Below, piece by piece: positions 1 to 13,339 of a stretch of 64,000 bases of DNA; position 1 is the stretch's first letter; each line of letters begins with the position of its first letter. The notes under the pieces are model-generated. The model had not been told where the DNA came from and searched no databases. It worked only from the letters and a program-made list of their open reading frames with translations. The stretch is from Streptomyces sp. NRRL WC-3742 (GTDB taxonomy: Bacteria > Actinomycetota > Actinomycetes > Streptomycetales > Streptomycetaceae), in assembly GCF_000720635.1 (NCBI RefSeq), contig NZ_JOCF01000001.1:124001-188000 (forward strand). The letters are read 5' to 3'. Both the position numbers and the translations under genes were made by a program.

Positions 1-1355
<1,355 letters not shown>

Positions 1356-1414
1356 TCAAGCCCTCTTTCGTGATTCGAGGTTCTTATCTGTGGTCTGAGG
1401 GGGGCCTGGGGGAC

Positions 1415-1441
1415 GGGCCGGCTGCGCGGGGCAGCCGGCCC
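1415..1441 (-). other. GC-rich hairpin in the rpoB-rpoC spacer
   Basis: A perfect 11-base-pair stem (gggccggctgc paired with gcagccggccc) with a 5-base loop lies 8 bases after the rpoB stop codon and about 65 bases before the rpoC start. No U-run follows it on the transcribed strand, so it looks less like a full terminator than an RNA processing or pausing element. Function is inferred only from position. Confidence 0.6.
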
Positions 1442-1449
1442 GGCCTCCG

Positions 1450-4926
<3,477 letters not shown>

Positions 4927-5135
4927 GAGGGGGGTCCTTCCGAGGGCTCGGAGCTCACTACGCGCGTACCGGCCGGGCCTGGTCGGGCTTGGTGCCGCCT
5001 CCCTCGCCACTGGCCTCCGCCGGGGTCGAAACCCCAGGTCAGAGCCGCTTTGCGGAGGCGGTGCCAGACCCCATCAGGGCAACGCAAACTCCGGGCGACG
5101 AGTCACGGAGAAGCTAACAGGCAGCGCAAAGGGAC

Positions 5136-5164
5136 AGTGTAGCCAAAGGCTGCACTGCTGTCCA
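5136..5164 (-). promoter_or_regulatory. Predicted rpoB promoter (TGGACA - 17 bases - TACACT)
   Basis: On the minus strand, TGGACA (5164-5159) is followed after exactly 17 bases by TACACT (5141-5136), close to the actinobacterial housekeeping sigma consensus. Transcription would begin near 5129, giving a leader of about 200 bases before rpoB. The downstream bases (CCCTTTGCGCTGCCTG) resemble the initial transcribed region of other actinobacterial rpoB genes, from memory. Confidence 0.75.
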
Positions 5165-5169
5165 GCTCT

Positions 5170-5186
5170 GATTCGGAAACCGAATC
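5170..5186. promoter_or_regulatory. Inverted repeat directly upstream of the rpoB -35 element
   Basis: A perfect 7-base inverted repeat with a 3-base centre (gattcgg aaa ccgaatc) sits five bases upstream of the predicted -35 hexamer. Its position fits an activator or repressor site for rpoBC. The cognate protein is unknown and the assignment rests on symmetry and location only. Confidence 0.4.
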
Positions 5187-5265
5187 GGAGACTCCTCCCG
5201 GTAGCCGGCGGACTCGGGGCCCGCCGGGTACTGCTCTAACTCACGACGAGTCACTTTCCCGCCCG

Positions 5266-5368
5266 GGCCGCCGGTTATGCATCCGGCGGCCGACCAACCC
5301 GGTGGACTCGCGCCTCGAGAATCGCGCGCCGCGTCGGGTTCGTCAAGGGCCCGCCTGCTCGGCGGGCC
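5266..5368. other. Two stem-loops in the rplL-rpoB intergenic region
   Basis: The 679-base stretch between rpoB and rplL holds no gene. Besides the rpoB promoter and the rplL terminator it contains two further stems: ggccgccgg/ccggcggcc (5266-5274 with 5283-5291) and ggcccgcc/ggcgggcc (5348-5355 with 5361-5368). On the minus strand they lie downstream of the rplL terminator, so they may be back-up terminators for the rplJL transcript. No U-runs follow. Confidence 0.4.
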
Positions 5369-5540
5369 TTGCCTCCACCATCGCTCCAGACCCCTCCGGC
5401 GTTACAGAAGCCGTGGTGGGAGCCACCTCGATGACGGTGATCACCTTACTCCTCGCCACCGACAGTGCCGAGTGGGCGATCGGCCACACCGGTGGCCCGC
5501 TGAGCCGAAAGAGCGCCCGCGCCGGGCCGGGTACGCGAAA

Positions 5541-5579
5541 AGGCCGGGCCGACCACCACAGGGGTGATCGGCCCGGCCT
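5541..5579 (-). terminator. Intrinsic terminator after rplL
   Basis: A 17-base-pair stem with one mismatch (aggccgggccgaccacc pairing with ggtgatcggcccggcct) and a 5-base loop lies about 30 bases after the rplL stop. On the minus strand it is followed by TTTT at once. This separates rplJL from the independently promoted rpoBC. Read-through could still link the operons. Confidence 0.8.
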
Positions 5580-5605
5580 CAGGCTCTCTCAGAGAGAGCG
5601 AGAAG

Positions 5606-5986
5606 TCACTTGACGGTGACCTTGGCGCCGGCGCCCTCGAGAGCGGCCTTGGCCTTCTCGGCAACGTCCTTGGCAACCTTCTCCAGAACCTTGGCACCAG
5701 CGGTGTCAACGAGGTCCTTGGCCTCCTTCAGGCCGAGGGAGGTCAGGGTGCGCACCTCCTTGATGACCTGGATCTTCTTGTCGCCGGCACCCTCGAGGAT
5801 GACGTCGAACTCGTCCTGCTCGGCCTCGGCCTCAACCGGGGCGGCAGCACCGGCGGCGGCAACGGCGACCGGGGCGGCAGCGGTGACGTCGAACTTCTCC
5901 TCGAAAGCCTTCACGAAGGCAGCGAGCTCGATGAGGGTGAGCTCCTCGAACTGCGCGAGCAGCTCGTCCTGGGTCAGCTTCGCCAT
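5606..5986 (-). CDS. rplL: Large ribosomal subunit protein bL12 (L7/L12)
   Basis: Stalk protein of the 50S subunit that recruits translation GTPases; it binds L10 as dimers. Its 126 residues match the family length. The N-terminal dimerisation helices ([20 protein letters not shown]) are followed by an Ala-rich hinge at about 35-55 and a C-terminal factor-binding domain ([14 protein letters not shown]). Starts at ATG 5986 with AAGGA upstream. Lies 87 bases downstream of rplJ and ends just before a strong terminator, so rplJ and rplL form one unit. Confidence 0.97.
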   Translation of the reverse strand: MAKLTQDELLAQFEELTLIELAAFVKAFEEKFDVTAAAPVAVAAAGAAAPVEAEAEQDEFDVILEGAGDKKIQVIKEVRTLTSLGLKEAKDLVDTAGAKVLEKVAKDVAEKAKAALEGAGAKVTVK

Positions 5987-6073
5987 GATGGCGTCCTTCC
6001 ACTAAATCGGCAGGTGGTGCCGTATGTACGGGTTGGGCGGGCACGGGCCCGCAGCGAGGCGTGAGCCTGCCGA

Positions 6074-6637
6074 TTACTCGGCGGCGGCGTCCTCGGCGGC
6101 GGGAGCCGGCGTACCGGCACCGCCCTGCTCGACCTTGTCGCGCAGCGCGTCCACAGTGCGGACGAGCTTCGACGGCAGGGCCTGGAAGAGCGCGGCAGCC
6201 TGGGACTGCTTGGCCTTCAGGGCACCCGCCAGCTTGGCGAGCAGCACCTCGCGGGACTCGAGGTCCGCGAGCTTCTTGATCTCATCGGCGGACAGCGCCT
6301 TACCGTCAAGGACACCGCCCTTGATGATGAGAGCGGGGTTCTCCTTGGCGAAGTCACGCAGAGCCTTCGCCGACTCCACCGGGTCACCGGTGACGAAGGC
6401 AGCAGCCGTCGGACCGTTGAACAGGTCGTCGAGCGCGGAGATCCCGGCCTCGTTGGCCGCGATCTTGGTCAGCGTGTTCTTCACCACGGCGTACTCGGCG
6501 TTGTCGCCGAGCGAGCGACGCAGGGTCTTGACCTGCTTCACCGAGAGACCGCGGTACTCGGTGAGCAGCACCGCAGAGGAGCCACGGAACTTCTCCGTGG
6601 CCTCGGCGACGGCAGCAGCCTTGTCGGGCCTGGCCAT
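6074..6637 (-). CDS. rplJ: Large ribosomal subunit protein uL10
   Basis: Base of the ribosomal stalk; anchors L7/L12 dimers to 23S rRNA and in other bacteria represses its own mRNA. Starts at ATG 6637 ([17 protein letters not shown]) behind GGAAGGAGG, giving 187 residues. The RNA-binding domain includes [18 protein letters not shown] and the C-terminus has the helix that carries L12. A longer upstream open frame to 6952 is non-coding leader. It is preceded by an L10-type leader and an attenuator, so expression is probably controlled by L10 binding. Confidence 0.97.
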   Translation of the reverse strand: MARPDKAAAVAEATEKFRGSSAVLLTEYRGLSVKQVKTLRRSLGDNAEYAVVKNTLTKIAANEAGISALDDLFNGPTAAAFVTGDPVESAKALRDFAKENPALIIKGGVLDGKALSADEIKKLADLESREVLLAKLAGALKAKQSQAAALFQALPSKLVRTVDALRDKVEQGGAGTPAPAAEDAAAE

Positions 6638-6729
6638 AGGCTTACGCCTCCTTCCGTGATGTCGAAGTCCGGCCGACCGTGAAAGTCGACCATCAGCACC
6701 TCGGACCGGCGGGGAAGGAAAGCTCCTGC

Positions 6730-6768
6730 AAAAAGCAATGAGCCCCGGTGCGCAGGCGCACGGGGCTC
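6730..6768 (-). terminator. Attenuator hairpin in the rplJ leader
   Basis: An 8-base-pair outer stem gagccccg/cggggctc (6740-6747 with 6761-6768), closed further by a tgcgc/gcgca-type inner stem, is followed on the minus strand by ATTGC and TTTTT (6734-6730). It lies between the leader and rplJ, about 93 bases before the start codon. This is the arrangement expected of a premature terminator controlled by the upstream L10-binding structure. Confidence 0.75.
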
Positions 6769-6915
6769 GCAGTGACCTCGACGGGCTCCACGCGGACGCG
6801 GCACCCGGAAGTCGAAAGCTCCAGACACACCTGCGCGGGCTGCCTGCGACGAATCGCAGATCCTTCGGCCACCGGCTCCCTGTCGGGTGCACGGCGACAA
6901 CCAGCGGTCTTTGGC
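6769..6915 (-). ncRNA. Ribosomal protein L10 leader (rplJL 5-prime regulatory RNA)
   Basis: The non-coding leader between the predicted start site (about 6916) and the attenuator contains segments typical of L10 leaders, including AGACCGCTGGT and CGCAGGTGTGTCTGG on the minus strand. In other bacteria L10(L12) binds such a leader to shut down rplJL. The identification is from recognisable conserved segments and context; a covariance search was not possible. Boundaries are approximate. Confidence 0.65.
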
Positions 6916-6922
6916 TTCCGCC

Positions 6923-6952
6923 AGAGTAGACCGACGCGCCCGGACGAAGCAA
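6923..6952 (-). promoter_or_regulatory. Predicted rplJ promoter (TTGCTT - 18 bases - TACTCT)
   Basis: On the minus strand, TTGCTT (6952-6947) and TACTCT (6928-6923) are 18 bases apart, matching a housekeeping promoter. Transcription would start near 6916, leaving a leader of about 280 bases. It sits just upstream of the L10 leader and just after the end of the neighbouring lipoprotein gene. Confidence 0.6.
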
Positions 6953-6993
6953 ATCGCCCTCGGACGGAGTAGCGCGGCCCGGCCCGGCGCGAC

Positions 6994-7878
6994 TCAGCGG
7001 GCCGTGGGCGGGACCGTTCGCACACCGGTGTCCACGGTGTCCGTCTCGGCCGGGGCCTGGGCGGAGAGCAGGGCGCCGGCGTGGTCGGAGTAGAGCACCG
7101 AGTCGTCCGCCCGGCCGGTGTCCCCGGTGCCGGTGCGCTGGAGCTTGACCAGCTGGTCCCTGTCGCTGAGCCAGAGGTCCAGCGTGAGCGTCCGGGAGCC
7201 GCCGGGGGCGAGCGCCGCCCGCAGGCCGTCCCGGCGGGCCTGGGACAGCTGGGTCTGGGCGGCCGCGTACTTCTCCGCGGTGGTGGTGACCCGGTAGTGC
7301 TCGACGGTCGAGTCGTCCAGCTTCTCCTCGCCGAGGAGGGTCGCCTCCACGCCGTCCGCGGTGGCGGCGGCGAGCGCCTCGACGGGGTTCAGCAGGTCGA
7401 TCAACGCCGCGTACGGGACCTCCTTGCGGCCGTCCGGGCCGGGCGGGACGGTGAAGCGCTCCCAGTGCCGGCCGCCCTGGCGGGCCGCGGTGGCCGCGTC
7501 GCCGCCCTGGTAGGCGACGGTGTCCACGACGATCAGCTCCTGGGGGCCGGCCGCGGTGGAGCGCTTGAGCTGCATCGCGGTCTTGGGTGCCCAGAACAGC
7601 GGCCCCGAGCCGGCGTCCGCGCCCAGCCGGTAGCTGACCTTGGCCCGGCGGGCGGTCTGCATGGCCAGCTCCGCGGAGAGCAGGACGCCGTGCGGGGAGC
7701 GGTCCGTCGGCTTGGCCGGGCCGGTCGGGGTGGAGCTGGTCGCCGGGGCGCGGGTGGGGCTGGGGCTGGTGCTCCCCCCGGCCGCCGCCGCGTCCCCTCC
7801 CCCGTCACAGCCGGTCAGCGCCCCGCCCGCGAGCAGCACGACGACGGCCAGGGCCGCCAACCGCCGCCGTGCCGCCAT
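6994..7878 (-). CDS. Secreted lipoprotein, first of three tandem paralogues
   Basis: Predicted lipoprotein of 294 residues. Signal peptide with RRR followed by a hydrophobic core and lipobox LTGC, so Cys24 becomes the lipidated residue. A Gly/Ser/Thr/Pro-rich linker (about 25-55) leads to one extracellular domain. Shared elements with the next two genes include a [12 protein letters not shown] strand and [15 protein letters not shown] near the C-terminus. The fold resembles LppX/LprG-type beta-sheet lipoproteins, an impression from pattern only. Function is unknown. Equivalent lipoproteins occupy the rplA-rplJ interval in other Streptomyces. Confidence 0.85.
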   Translation of the reverse strand: MAARRRLAALAVVVLLAGGALTGCDGGGDAAAAGGSTSPSPTRAPATSSTPTGPAKPTDRSPHGVLLSAELAMQTARRAKVSYRLGADAGSGPLFWAPKTAMQLKRSTAAGPQELIVVDTVAYQGGDAATAARQGGRHWERFTVPPGPDGRKEVPYAALIDLLNPVEALAAATADGVEATLLGEEKLDDSTVEHYRVTTTAEKYAAAQTQLSQARRDGLRAALAPGGSRTLTLDLWLSDRDQLVKLQRTGTGDTGRADDSVLYSDHAGALLSAQAPAETDTVDTGVRTVPPTAR

Positions 7879-7956
7879 CGTCCGTTCCTCCCTCGCCCCG
7901 CCCTCGGGCCTACCTTGCCATCCCGGGCCGGGCCGGCAGGTGCCGACCCCCGCCGG

Positions 7957-8796
7957 TCAGCCGAGCAGCTTGCTCAGGTCGCCGTCGGCGACGTCCTTGG
8001 CGGCGGGGGCCTCGACCGGCGCCGCCTTGCCGAGGCCCGAGTACTTGACGGTGGTGGGGTCCTGGCTCCCCTTGGCGTCGCCGTGCTCCTGGAGCTTGAC
8101 CAGCTCCAGCTTGTCGTTGATCCAGAAGTCGACGGTGAGGGTCTTGCCCTCCAGTTCCACCACCCTCTGGACGGCCGCGTGCTGCTCCGCCGAGAGGCCC
8201 GTCATTCCGGCGATCAGCACGCTGCTGTCCTCGGTGGCGCGGATGTGGGTGGCCTTGGCGCCGCCCACGTCCTCCGGGTCGAGCTTGGTCAGCTTCCCGC
8301 TCTGGGCGGCGACGGTCAGCTGGACCACCGGGTTGACCATCAGGGCCGCGACCTGGAGGCCCCCGCCCAGCGCGCTCGTGGCGGGCATCCGCATCCAGGT
8401 CTTGCCGCTCGGCGCCTTGGCTCCGAGCGCCTCGGTGCCCAGGTACGCGTCGGCCCCGACCACGCGGAGGTGGAGGGGCTTGCCGTCGGTCTTGCTGGTG
8501 AGGTCGACCGCCGGCTTGGACGGGTTGTTCCAGTGGGCGTCCCCGGTCGAGGGGTCCGGATCGCCGGCCTCGTCGACCTCGACCTTGCTGTTGCCGGCCT
8601 TCTGCATCACCAGTGCGCTGGCCGTCAGCTGGGCCTTCGGATCCCCGTCGGGCTTGGCCGCGGCGGGAGCCGCGGAAGCGGCGTCACCGACGGAGGCCGT
8701 CTTCTGGTCGTTGCTCTTGCTGCTGCCGCAGGCGGTGGCGGTGCCGAACAGGACGGTGGCGGCCACGACGGCCGAAGCGATGCGCACAACGCGCAT
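7957..8796 (-). CDS. Secreted lipoprotein, second of three tandem paralogues
   Basis: Predicted lipoprotein of 279 residues starting at ATG 8796. The signal peptide ends in lipobox TAC, with Cys23 followed by GSSKSND. The mature domain contains AGDPDPST, GGAKATHIR and LTVDFWINDKLELVKLQEHGD, the last clearly homologous to the C-terminal strand pairs of both neighbours. Spaced 78 bases from the next lipoprotein gene. Probably a cell-surface carrier or sensor-like protein; no function can be assigned. Confidence 0.85.
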   Translation of the reverse strand: MRVVRIASAVVAATVLFGTATACGSSKSNDQKTASVGDAASAAPAAAKPDGDPKAQLTASALVMQKAGNSKVEVDEAGDPDPSTGDAHWNNPSKPAVDLTSKTDGKPLHLRVVGADAYLGTEALGAKAPSGKTWMRMPATSALGGGLQVAALMVNPVVQLTVAAQSGKLTKLDPEDVGGAKATHIRATEDSSVLIAGMTGLSAEQHAAVQRVVELEGKTLTVDFWINDKLELVKLQEHGDAKGSQDPTTVKYSGLGKAAPVEAPAAKDVADGDLSKLLG

Positions 8797-8894
8797 GAAG
8801 ATCCCCCAGAGACCTCGGCGGCCCGCGTCGGGCCGATTCCCGTGCGGACTCTACCGATCAACGACGCCCGCCCGCACCGGAACGGTTTCCTCCG

Positions 8895-9695
8895 TCAGCC
8901 GGTGGCACCGGGCGCCGGGGCCGTGCTCTCCTCGGCGGGGCCGATGTCCGTCGTGGTGACCGTCGTCCCGGCGGTGCCGGCGGCCGTCTCACGCATCCTC
9001 AGCAGCTTGTCCCCCGGCCCGACCCAGAGGTCGTACCCGAGCGTCGCGACCCCGCGCCCCTGGTACCAGCCGACCGTGGCGGCCACCTGCTGCGGGCTCA
9101 ACTCGCCGCCCGCGCCGAAGAGTTCGGCCACCTCCACGGTGCCCCGGTAGTGCGCGACGGTCGCGCCGCCCAGCTCCTCGCCGCCCAGGGAGGAGAGCTT
9201 GGCGGTCTGCGCGACGGCGTACGCCCGGCTGCCGGGGTTGGTGACCAGGGCGGTCATCCAGCCGCCCGCCCAGGGCGCCGGGGCGGCCCCCACGGCGGCG
9301 GCCGGGTCCAGGGACTCGGCGGCCGCCCGGTCGCCGTGCTTGGCCGCTCCGCCCTGGTAGGCGAGGTCGAGCACGCCGTCGCGGACGGTCAGCCGCCCGG
9401 TGCCCAGTTCATCGGTGACGGTCAACGCGCCCTCGTCCCGGGCTCCCCAGGTGAGCGTGCCGCCCGCCGTGCGCCGGCCGGCCGGGCCCTCCTGGAGCAC
9501 CGTGATCCGGGCGCCGCCGGAGTCGTCCAGCGCCTGGGCCGCGGTGAGCACCACCTGCCGGGGCGGCACCGAGGCGGGCCTGCCGGGGGGCTCGGCGTTC
9601 GGGGCGGCCAGGAGGCTGCAGCCGGTGGTGGCGCCGAGCAGCAGCAGGGCCGCTGCCGCCGCCCGAACGGTGCGGGGAAGAGGGGCGGGCGGCAC
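8895..9695 (-). CDS. Secreted lipoprotein, third of three tandem paralogues
   Basis: Predicted lipoprotein of 266 residues from GTG 9695, with GGAG eight bases upstream. The signal peptide has lipobox TTGC (Cys26). It shares GGATVAHYRGTVEV and LGYDLWVGPGDKLLRMRE with the two downstream paralogues but is the most divergent. First gene of the tandem set on the minus strand, lying 220 bases beyond the rplA stop. Duplications of this kind suggest related ligands or partners; function unknown. Confidence 0.83.
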   Translation of the reverse strand: MPPAPLPRTVRAAAAALLLLGATTGCSLLAAPNAEPPGRPASVPPRQVVLTAAQALDDSGGARITVLQEGPAGRRTAGGTLTWGARDEGALTVTDELGTGRLTVRDGVLDLAYQGGAAKHGDRAAAESLDPAAAVGAAPAPWAGGWMTALVTNPGSRAYAVAQTAKLSSLGGEELGGATVAHYRGTVEVAELFGAGGELSPQQVAATVGWYQGRGVATLGYDLWVGPGDKLLRMRETAAGTAGTTVTTTDIGPAEESTAPAPGATG

Positions 9696-9847
9696 GGTTC
9701 ACTCCGGCGGTCACGGGTTCTCCACATGATCTGACCGGCGAAGCGTACGACGACTCGGGCGTACGTTCCCATCCGCGCAGGCCACGGCCCGTCGCCCACA
9801 ACAGAGAACGCGAGCGGAGAGGCCGCGGAGAACGGCCACGGCGAACG

Positions 9848-9891
9848 ACGGCGGGCCCGCCCCCCCGGTGAAGGGGGTACGGGCCCGCCGT
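9848..9891 (-). terminator. Terminator after rplA
   Basis: A perfect 12-base-pair stem (acggcgggcccg with cgggcccgccgt) encloses an inner C5/G5 stem, about 26 bases beyond the rplA stop. There is no U-run, common for Streptomyces terminators. It closes the rplKA operon. Confidence 0.6.
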
Positions 9892-9916
9892 ACGGACTGC
9901 TCTAGAGCGCTGGGGC

Positions 9917-10639
9917 TCAGACCGCGGCCGGGTCCTCCTCGGTGAGGAGGTTACGGGTGCGGTTCGGGTCCACCAGGATGCCGGGGCCCATGGTGGTCGA
10001 GAACGCGGTCTTCTTGATGTAGCGGCCCTTGGCGGCGGACGGCTTGGCGCGGAGCACCTCGTCCAGCGCGGCGGCGTAGTTCTCGACCAGCTGCTCGTCG
10101 GTGAAGGAAGCCTTACCGATGATGAAGTGCAGGTTCGAGTGCTTGTCGACGCGGAACTCGATCTTGCCGCCCTTGATCTCGTTGACGGCCTTGGCGACGT
10201 CCGGGGTCACGGTGCCGGTCTTCGGGTTCGGCATCAGACCACGGGGACCGAGCACGCGGCCGAGGCGGCCGACCTTGCCCATGAGGTCCGGGGTGGCGAC
10301 GACGGCGTCGAAGTCCAGACGACCCTTGGCGACCTCGTCGATCAGCTCGTCGGAGCCGACGATGTCGGCGCCAGCAGCACGCGCGGCCTCGGCACGCTCG
10401 CCGGTCGCGAAGACCAGGACCCGAGCGGTCTTACCGGTGCCGTGCGGGAGGATCACGGTGCTGCGGACCATCTGGTCGGCCTTGCGCGGGTCGACGCCCA
10501 GACGCATGGCGACCTCGACGGTGCCGTCGAACTTGGTGGTGCTGGTCGCCTTGGCGAGGCGGACGGCCTCGAGGGGGGCGTAAAGGCGCTCGCGGTCGAC
10601 CTGGGCGTCCGCGGCCTTCAGGGCCTTGCTGCGCTTCAT
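9917..10639 (-). CDS. rplA: Large ribosomal subunit protein uL1
   Basis: Binds 23S rRNA at the L1 stalk and helps release E-site tRNA; in many bacteria it represses translation of its own operon. 240 residues from ATG 10639 with GGAGC upstream. Conserved features: [19 protein letters not shown], the L1 signature [21 protein letters not shown] at about 130-150, and [10 protein letters not shown] near the C-terminus. Lies 102 bases after rplK; the spacer holds a 16-base palindrome (10677-10692) that may be a processing or L1-binding element. Confidence 0.97.
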   Translation of the reverse strand: MKRSKALKAADAQVDRERLYAPLEAVRLAKATSTTKFDGTVEVAMRLGVDPRKADQMVRSTVILPHGTGKTARVLVFATGERAEAARAAGADIVGSDELIDEVAKGRLDFDAVVATPDLMGKVGRLGRVLGPRGLMPNPKTGTVTPDVAKAVNEIKGGKIEFRVDKHSNLHFIIGKASFTDEQLVENYAAALDEVLRAKPSAAKGRYIKKTAFSTTMGPGILVDPNRTRNLLTEEDPAAV

Positions 10640-10741
10640 AGCTGCTCCTGAATGGTGAATGGAGTTGTGGTGTCACGGGCCTGCGCAGGCCCTACCACAG
10701 GGAACGGCTGAGCCGATTTATCCCTGGCGGGATGGGGAGGA

Positions 10742-11176
10742 TCAGCCCTCGACGGTGATGCCCATCGACCGGGCGGTGCCGGCGATGATCTTCGCCGCCG
10801 CGTCCAGGTCGTTGGCGTTCAGGTCGGGCATCTTGGTGGTGGCGATCTCGCGGACCTGGGCGCTCGTGAGCTTGGCGACCTTGGTCTTGTGCGGCTCGCT
10901 GGAGCCCTTGTCGATACCGGCGGCCTTCAGGATCAGGCGGGCGGCCGGCGGCGTCTTCGTGATGAAGGTGAAGGAACGGTCCTCGTAGACCGTGATCTCC
11001 ACCGGCACGATCATGCCGCGCTGCGACTCGGTCGCGGCGTTGTACGCCTTGCAGAACTCCATGATGTTGACGCCGTGCTGGCCGAGCGCGGGGCCGACCG
11101 GCGGCGCCGGGTTGGCCGCACCGGCGTTGATCTGGAGCTTGATAAGCCCCGTGACCTTCTTCTTCTTGGGAGGCAT
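10742..11176 (-). CDS. rplK: Large ribosomal subunit protein uL11
   Basis: Part of the GTPase-associated centre, site of thiostrepton action and needed for RelA activation in other bacteria. Starts at ATG 11176 ([15 protein letters not shown]), giving 144 residues; an in-frame upstream extension to 11251 lacks homology. The proline-rich [18 protein letters not shown] switch region and the C-terminal rRNA-binding domain ([20 protein letters not shown]) are intact. First gene of rplKA, preceded by a predicted promoter. Confidence 0.97.
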
Positions 11177-11259
11177 GTCTCTCCGGGTCCTTCCGAGAGG
11201 TGATTGCTGGTGCGTGCGGAACCGGGGCGACACCCGGTCGCCAGCACACACATCGGACC

Positions 11260-11288
11260 AGGCTAACGCGTATGCGCCGCTGGACCAA
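11260..11288 (-). promoter_or_regulatory. Predicted rplK promoter (TTGGTC - 17 bases - TAGCCT)
   Basis: TTGGTC (11288-11283) and TAGCCT (11265-11260) on the minus strand are 17 bases apart. The -35 overlaps the U-run of the nusG terminator, so termination and re-initiation are tightly packed. Leader length would be about 75 bases. Confidence 0.5.
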
Positions 11289-11294
11289 AACGGA

Positions 11295-11325
11295 TTCGGG
11301 GCGGGGCCGTCGGCCCCGCCCCGAA
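11295..11325 (-). terminator. Intrinsic terminator after nusG
   Basis: A perfect 14-base-pair stem (ttcggggcggggcc with ggccccgccccgaa) with a 3-base loop lies 17 bases past the nusG stop and is followed by TTTT on the minus strand. It is one of the clearest rho-independent terminators in the window. Confidence 0.88.
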
Positions 11326-11342
11326 GTCCGAAGACCGTACGA

Positions 11343-12263
11343 CTAGTTCTTCTGGATCTGGTCGAAGGACAGCTCGACCGGGGTCTCGCGGCCGAAGATC
11401 TCCACGAGGCCCTTGACCTTCTTCGAGTCCGGGTTGATCTCGTTGATGGTGGCCTGGAGGGTCGCGAACGGGCCGTCGGTGACGGTGACCGAGTCGCCGA
11501 CCTCGAAGTCCAGGACCTGGATCTCGCTCGGCTTGACCGGCGACGGCTTGCCGGCCTCCTTGGCGGCCTGGCGCTCGACGTCGGGGGCGAGCATCTTGAC
11601 GACCTCGTCCAGGGTCAGCGGGTACGGGTCGTAGGCGTTGCCCACGAAGCCGGTGACGCCGGGGGTGTTGCGCACGACGCCCCAGGACTCGGGGGTGAGG
11701 TCCATGCGCACCAGGACGTAGCCGGGGAGCTTGTTCTGGCGGATGGTCTTGCGGTCGCCGTTCTTGATCTGGACGACCTCCTCCTGCGGCACCTCGGCCT
11801 GGAAGATGTACTCCTCGACGTTCAGCGAGACGGCGCGCTGCTCCAGGTTCTGCTTCACCCGGTTCTCGTAGCCGGCGTAGGTGTGGATCACGTACCACTC
11901 GCCGGGCATGAAGCGCAGGTCCTCGCGGAACTTGGCGACCGGGTCGACCTCCTCCTCGGCCTCCTCGGCGTCCTCCTCGACGGCCTCGGCGTCCTGGGCA
12001 GCCTCGTCGACCTCGTCGAGCTCGCTGGGGTCGGCGACCTCGACGGCGTCCTCGTCGCCCTCCACGTGCAGCGCGGCCTCCTCGGCCGGCTCGCCCGCCT
12101 CGGCCTCGTCGAACGCCTCGACCTCGTCCTCGTCGCCGTCCACGGCGTCGACGATCTGCTCGGCGGGCTCGGCTTCGACAGCCAGCTCGGCCGCGTCCAG
12201 CTCGGCGGCGACATCCGCCTCGCGGACGGTCTCGTCGGCGTCGTACAGGGGGGACTCAGACAC
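11343..12263 (-). CDS. nusG: Transcription elongation/termination factor NusG
   Basis: Binds RNA polymerase and links it to Rho or the ribosome. 306 residues from GTG 12263. The first ~110 residues are a very acidic Glu/Asp/Ala-rich extension, characteristic of Streptomyces NusG. The NGN domain follows ([20 protein letters not shown] to GYVLVRMDL), then a linker and a C-terminal KOW domain ([19 protein letters not shown] to [13 protein letters not shown]). It follows secE, as in most bacteria. The acidic tail probably is disordered; its role is not established. Confidence 0.96.
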   Translation of the reverse strand: MSESPLYDADETVREADVAAELDAAELAVEAEPAEQIVDAVDGDEDEVEAFDEAEAGEPAEEAALHVEGDEDAVEVADPSELDEVDEAAQDAEAVEEDAEEAEEEVDPVAKFREDLRFMPGEWYVIHTYAGYENRVKQNLEQRAVSLNVEEYIFQAEVPQEEVVQIKNGDRKTIRQNKLPGYVLVRMDLTPESWGVVRNTPGVTGFVGNAYDPYPLTLDEVVKMLAPDVERQAAKEAGKPSPVKPSEIQVLDFEVGDSVTVTDGPFATLQATINEINPDSKKVKGLVEIFGRETPVELSFDQIQKN

Positions 12264-12413
12264 GGTGGCTGCTTCTTTCCTGGAGATGGTGAAGGTGGCG
12301 CGCTCCGAAGCCGGCCCGTCGCACGAGCGAACGCGGGAGCGTCGGACGTGGTCTCGGAGACTTCAACAGTACCGAGTCAACGGTAGCCGCGCGTACGTCC
12401 GCCGCCGACAGCT

Positions 12414-12443
12414 CGACCCGGACCGAAGGATCGGCCCGGGTCG
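12414..12443 (-). terminator. Hairpin between secE and nusG
   Basis: cgacccgg/ccgggtcg outer stem with an inner ccga/tcgg stem and a 4-base loop, about 30 bases past the secE stop. No U-run. It could be a weak terminator or processing site within the secE-nusG transcript. Confidence 0.4.
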
Positions 12444-12472
12444 GGAGACGTTTCGAAGGTGGGGCGGCAGGA

Positions 12473-12832
12473 TCAGCCGAAGACCCAGAGGCTCAGCTTG
12501 GAGAAGCCGTAGTCGAGGCCGGCCACGAAGGCCATCACGACCACCACGAAGGTGACCACGACGGCGGTGTAGCTGGTCAGCTCGCCCTTGCTCGGCCAGA
12601 CGACCTTGCGCAGCTCGGCGATGATCTGGCGGTAGAAGAGGCCCATGCGGGCGAACGGGCCCTTCTTGGCCCGCTTGCCGGCCTTCTTCTCGCCGGAGCG
12701 GTTGGCCCGCTTGCGGTCGCGGCGAGAGAGCGCCTTCTCCTCGCCGTCGACGGGCGTGGTCTCGGCAGCGCCGTCGGCCCCCTCGGGGTTGCCGCTCTCA
12801 GGCGTTGCGGTGGAGCCCGTGGTCTCCGTCAC
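12473..12832 (-). CDS. secE: Preprotein translocase subunit SecE
   Basis: Small membrane subunit that clamps SecY in the SecYEG channel. 119 residues from GTG 12832. The N-terminal half is hydrophilic with a basic patch ([20 protein letters not shown]). The family signature [20 protein letters not shown] precedes a single transmembrane helix (about 88-108, [18 protein letters not shown]). Lies directly upstream of nusG and downstream of tRNA-Trp, the usual actinobacterial order. Confidence 0.95.
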   Translation of the reverse strand: MTETTGSTATPESGNPEGADGAAETTPVDGEEKALSRRDRKRANRSGEKKAGKRAKKGPFARMGLFYRQIIAELRKVVWPSKGELTSYTAVVVTFVVVVMAFVAGLDYGFSKLSLWVFG

Positions 12833-12934
12833 TCGTCCTCACCTGAATCCGGGTCCTGCCGGACCTCTTACCCGCACCCGGTGAGGGGCACGGACGGCCG
12901 GCTAAGCGGTGCTGATGGTGCCCTCTCCGCATCA

Positions 12935-12964
12935 AGCCCGCTCGCTCTGTGGAGCGAACGGGCT
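12935..12964 (-). terminator. Stem-loop downstream of tRNA-Trp
   Basis: agcccg-c-tcgctc pairs with gagcga-a-cgggct around a TGTG loop, 19 bases beyond the 3-prime end of the tRNA. It may terminate or process the tRNA transcript before secE. Confidence 0.5.
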
Positions 12965-12982
12965 GAGATGAGGATCGAACAG

Positions 12983-13055
12983 CAGGGCAAGAGGGACTCG
13001 AACCCCCAACCGCCGGTTTTGGAGACCGGTGCTCTACCAATTGAGCTATTGCCCT
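12983..13055 (-). tRNA. trnW: tRNA-Trp (anticodon CCA)
   Basis: 73-base cloverleaf. The acceptor AGGGCAA pairs with TTGCCCT, discriminator G. D-arm GCTCAATTGGTAGAGC, anticodon loop CTCCAAA (CCA), T-arm GGGGGTTCGAGTCCCTC. No encoded CCA tail. It sits next to secE-nusG as in other actinobacteria. Confidence 0.96.
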
Positions 13056-13339
13056 ACGGAACCTCGCGGCGCCGTGGCGACCAACCTACCGCATTCGACC
13101 ACGTTGTCTGTACAGACGGTGAAAGCTGCGGTCTTTTTCGGCGGGCCGTCGAGCAGCGAGTGTACGTGGTCGAGGGGTGTTTGGTCGAACCTCTTCTTCC
13201 GCGACCGGGGGCCCGGCGGCGATCGTCCTGCGTCGCCCGGCGATCACCGACGGATCGTCTGGGACCGGGATACGGACGGTCCCGTACGGATACTGGAACC
13301 ACGATGCCCGGTCCGTCCGGGTTCTGCGACGATGCAGGC

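Noticed and set aside
12881..13339. N-terminal extension of aspC running through the tRNA-Trp region
   Set aside because: The extension would translate the tRNA complement and is not part of the aminotransferase fold; ATG 13340 fits the family start.
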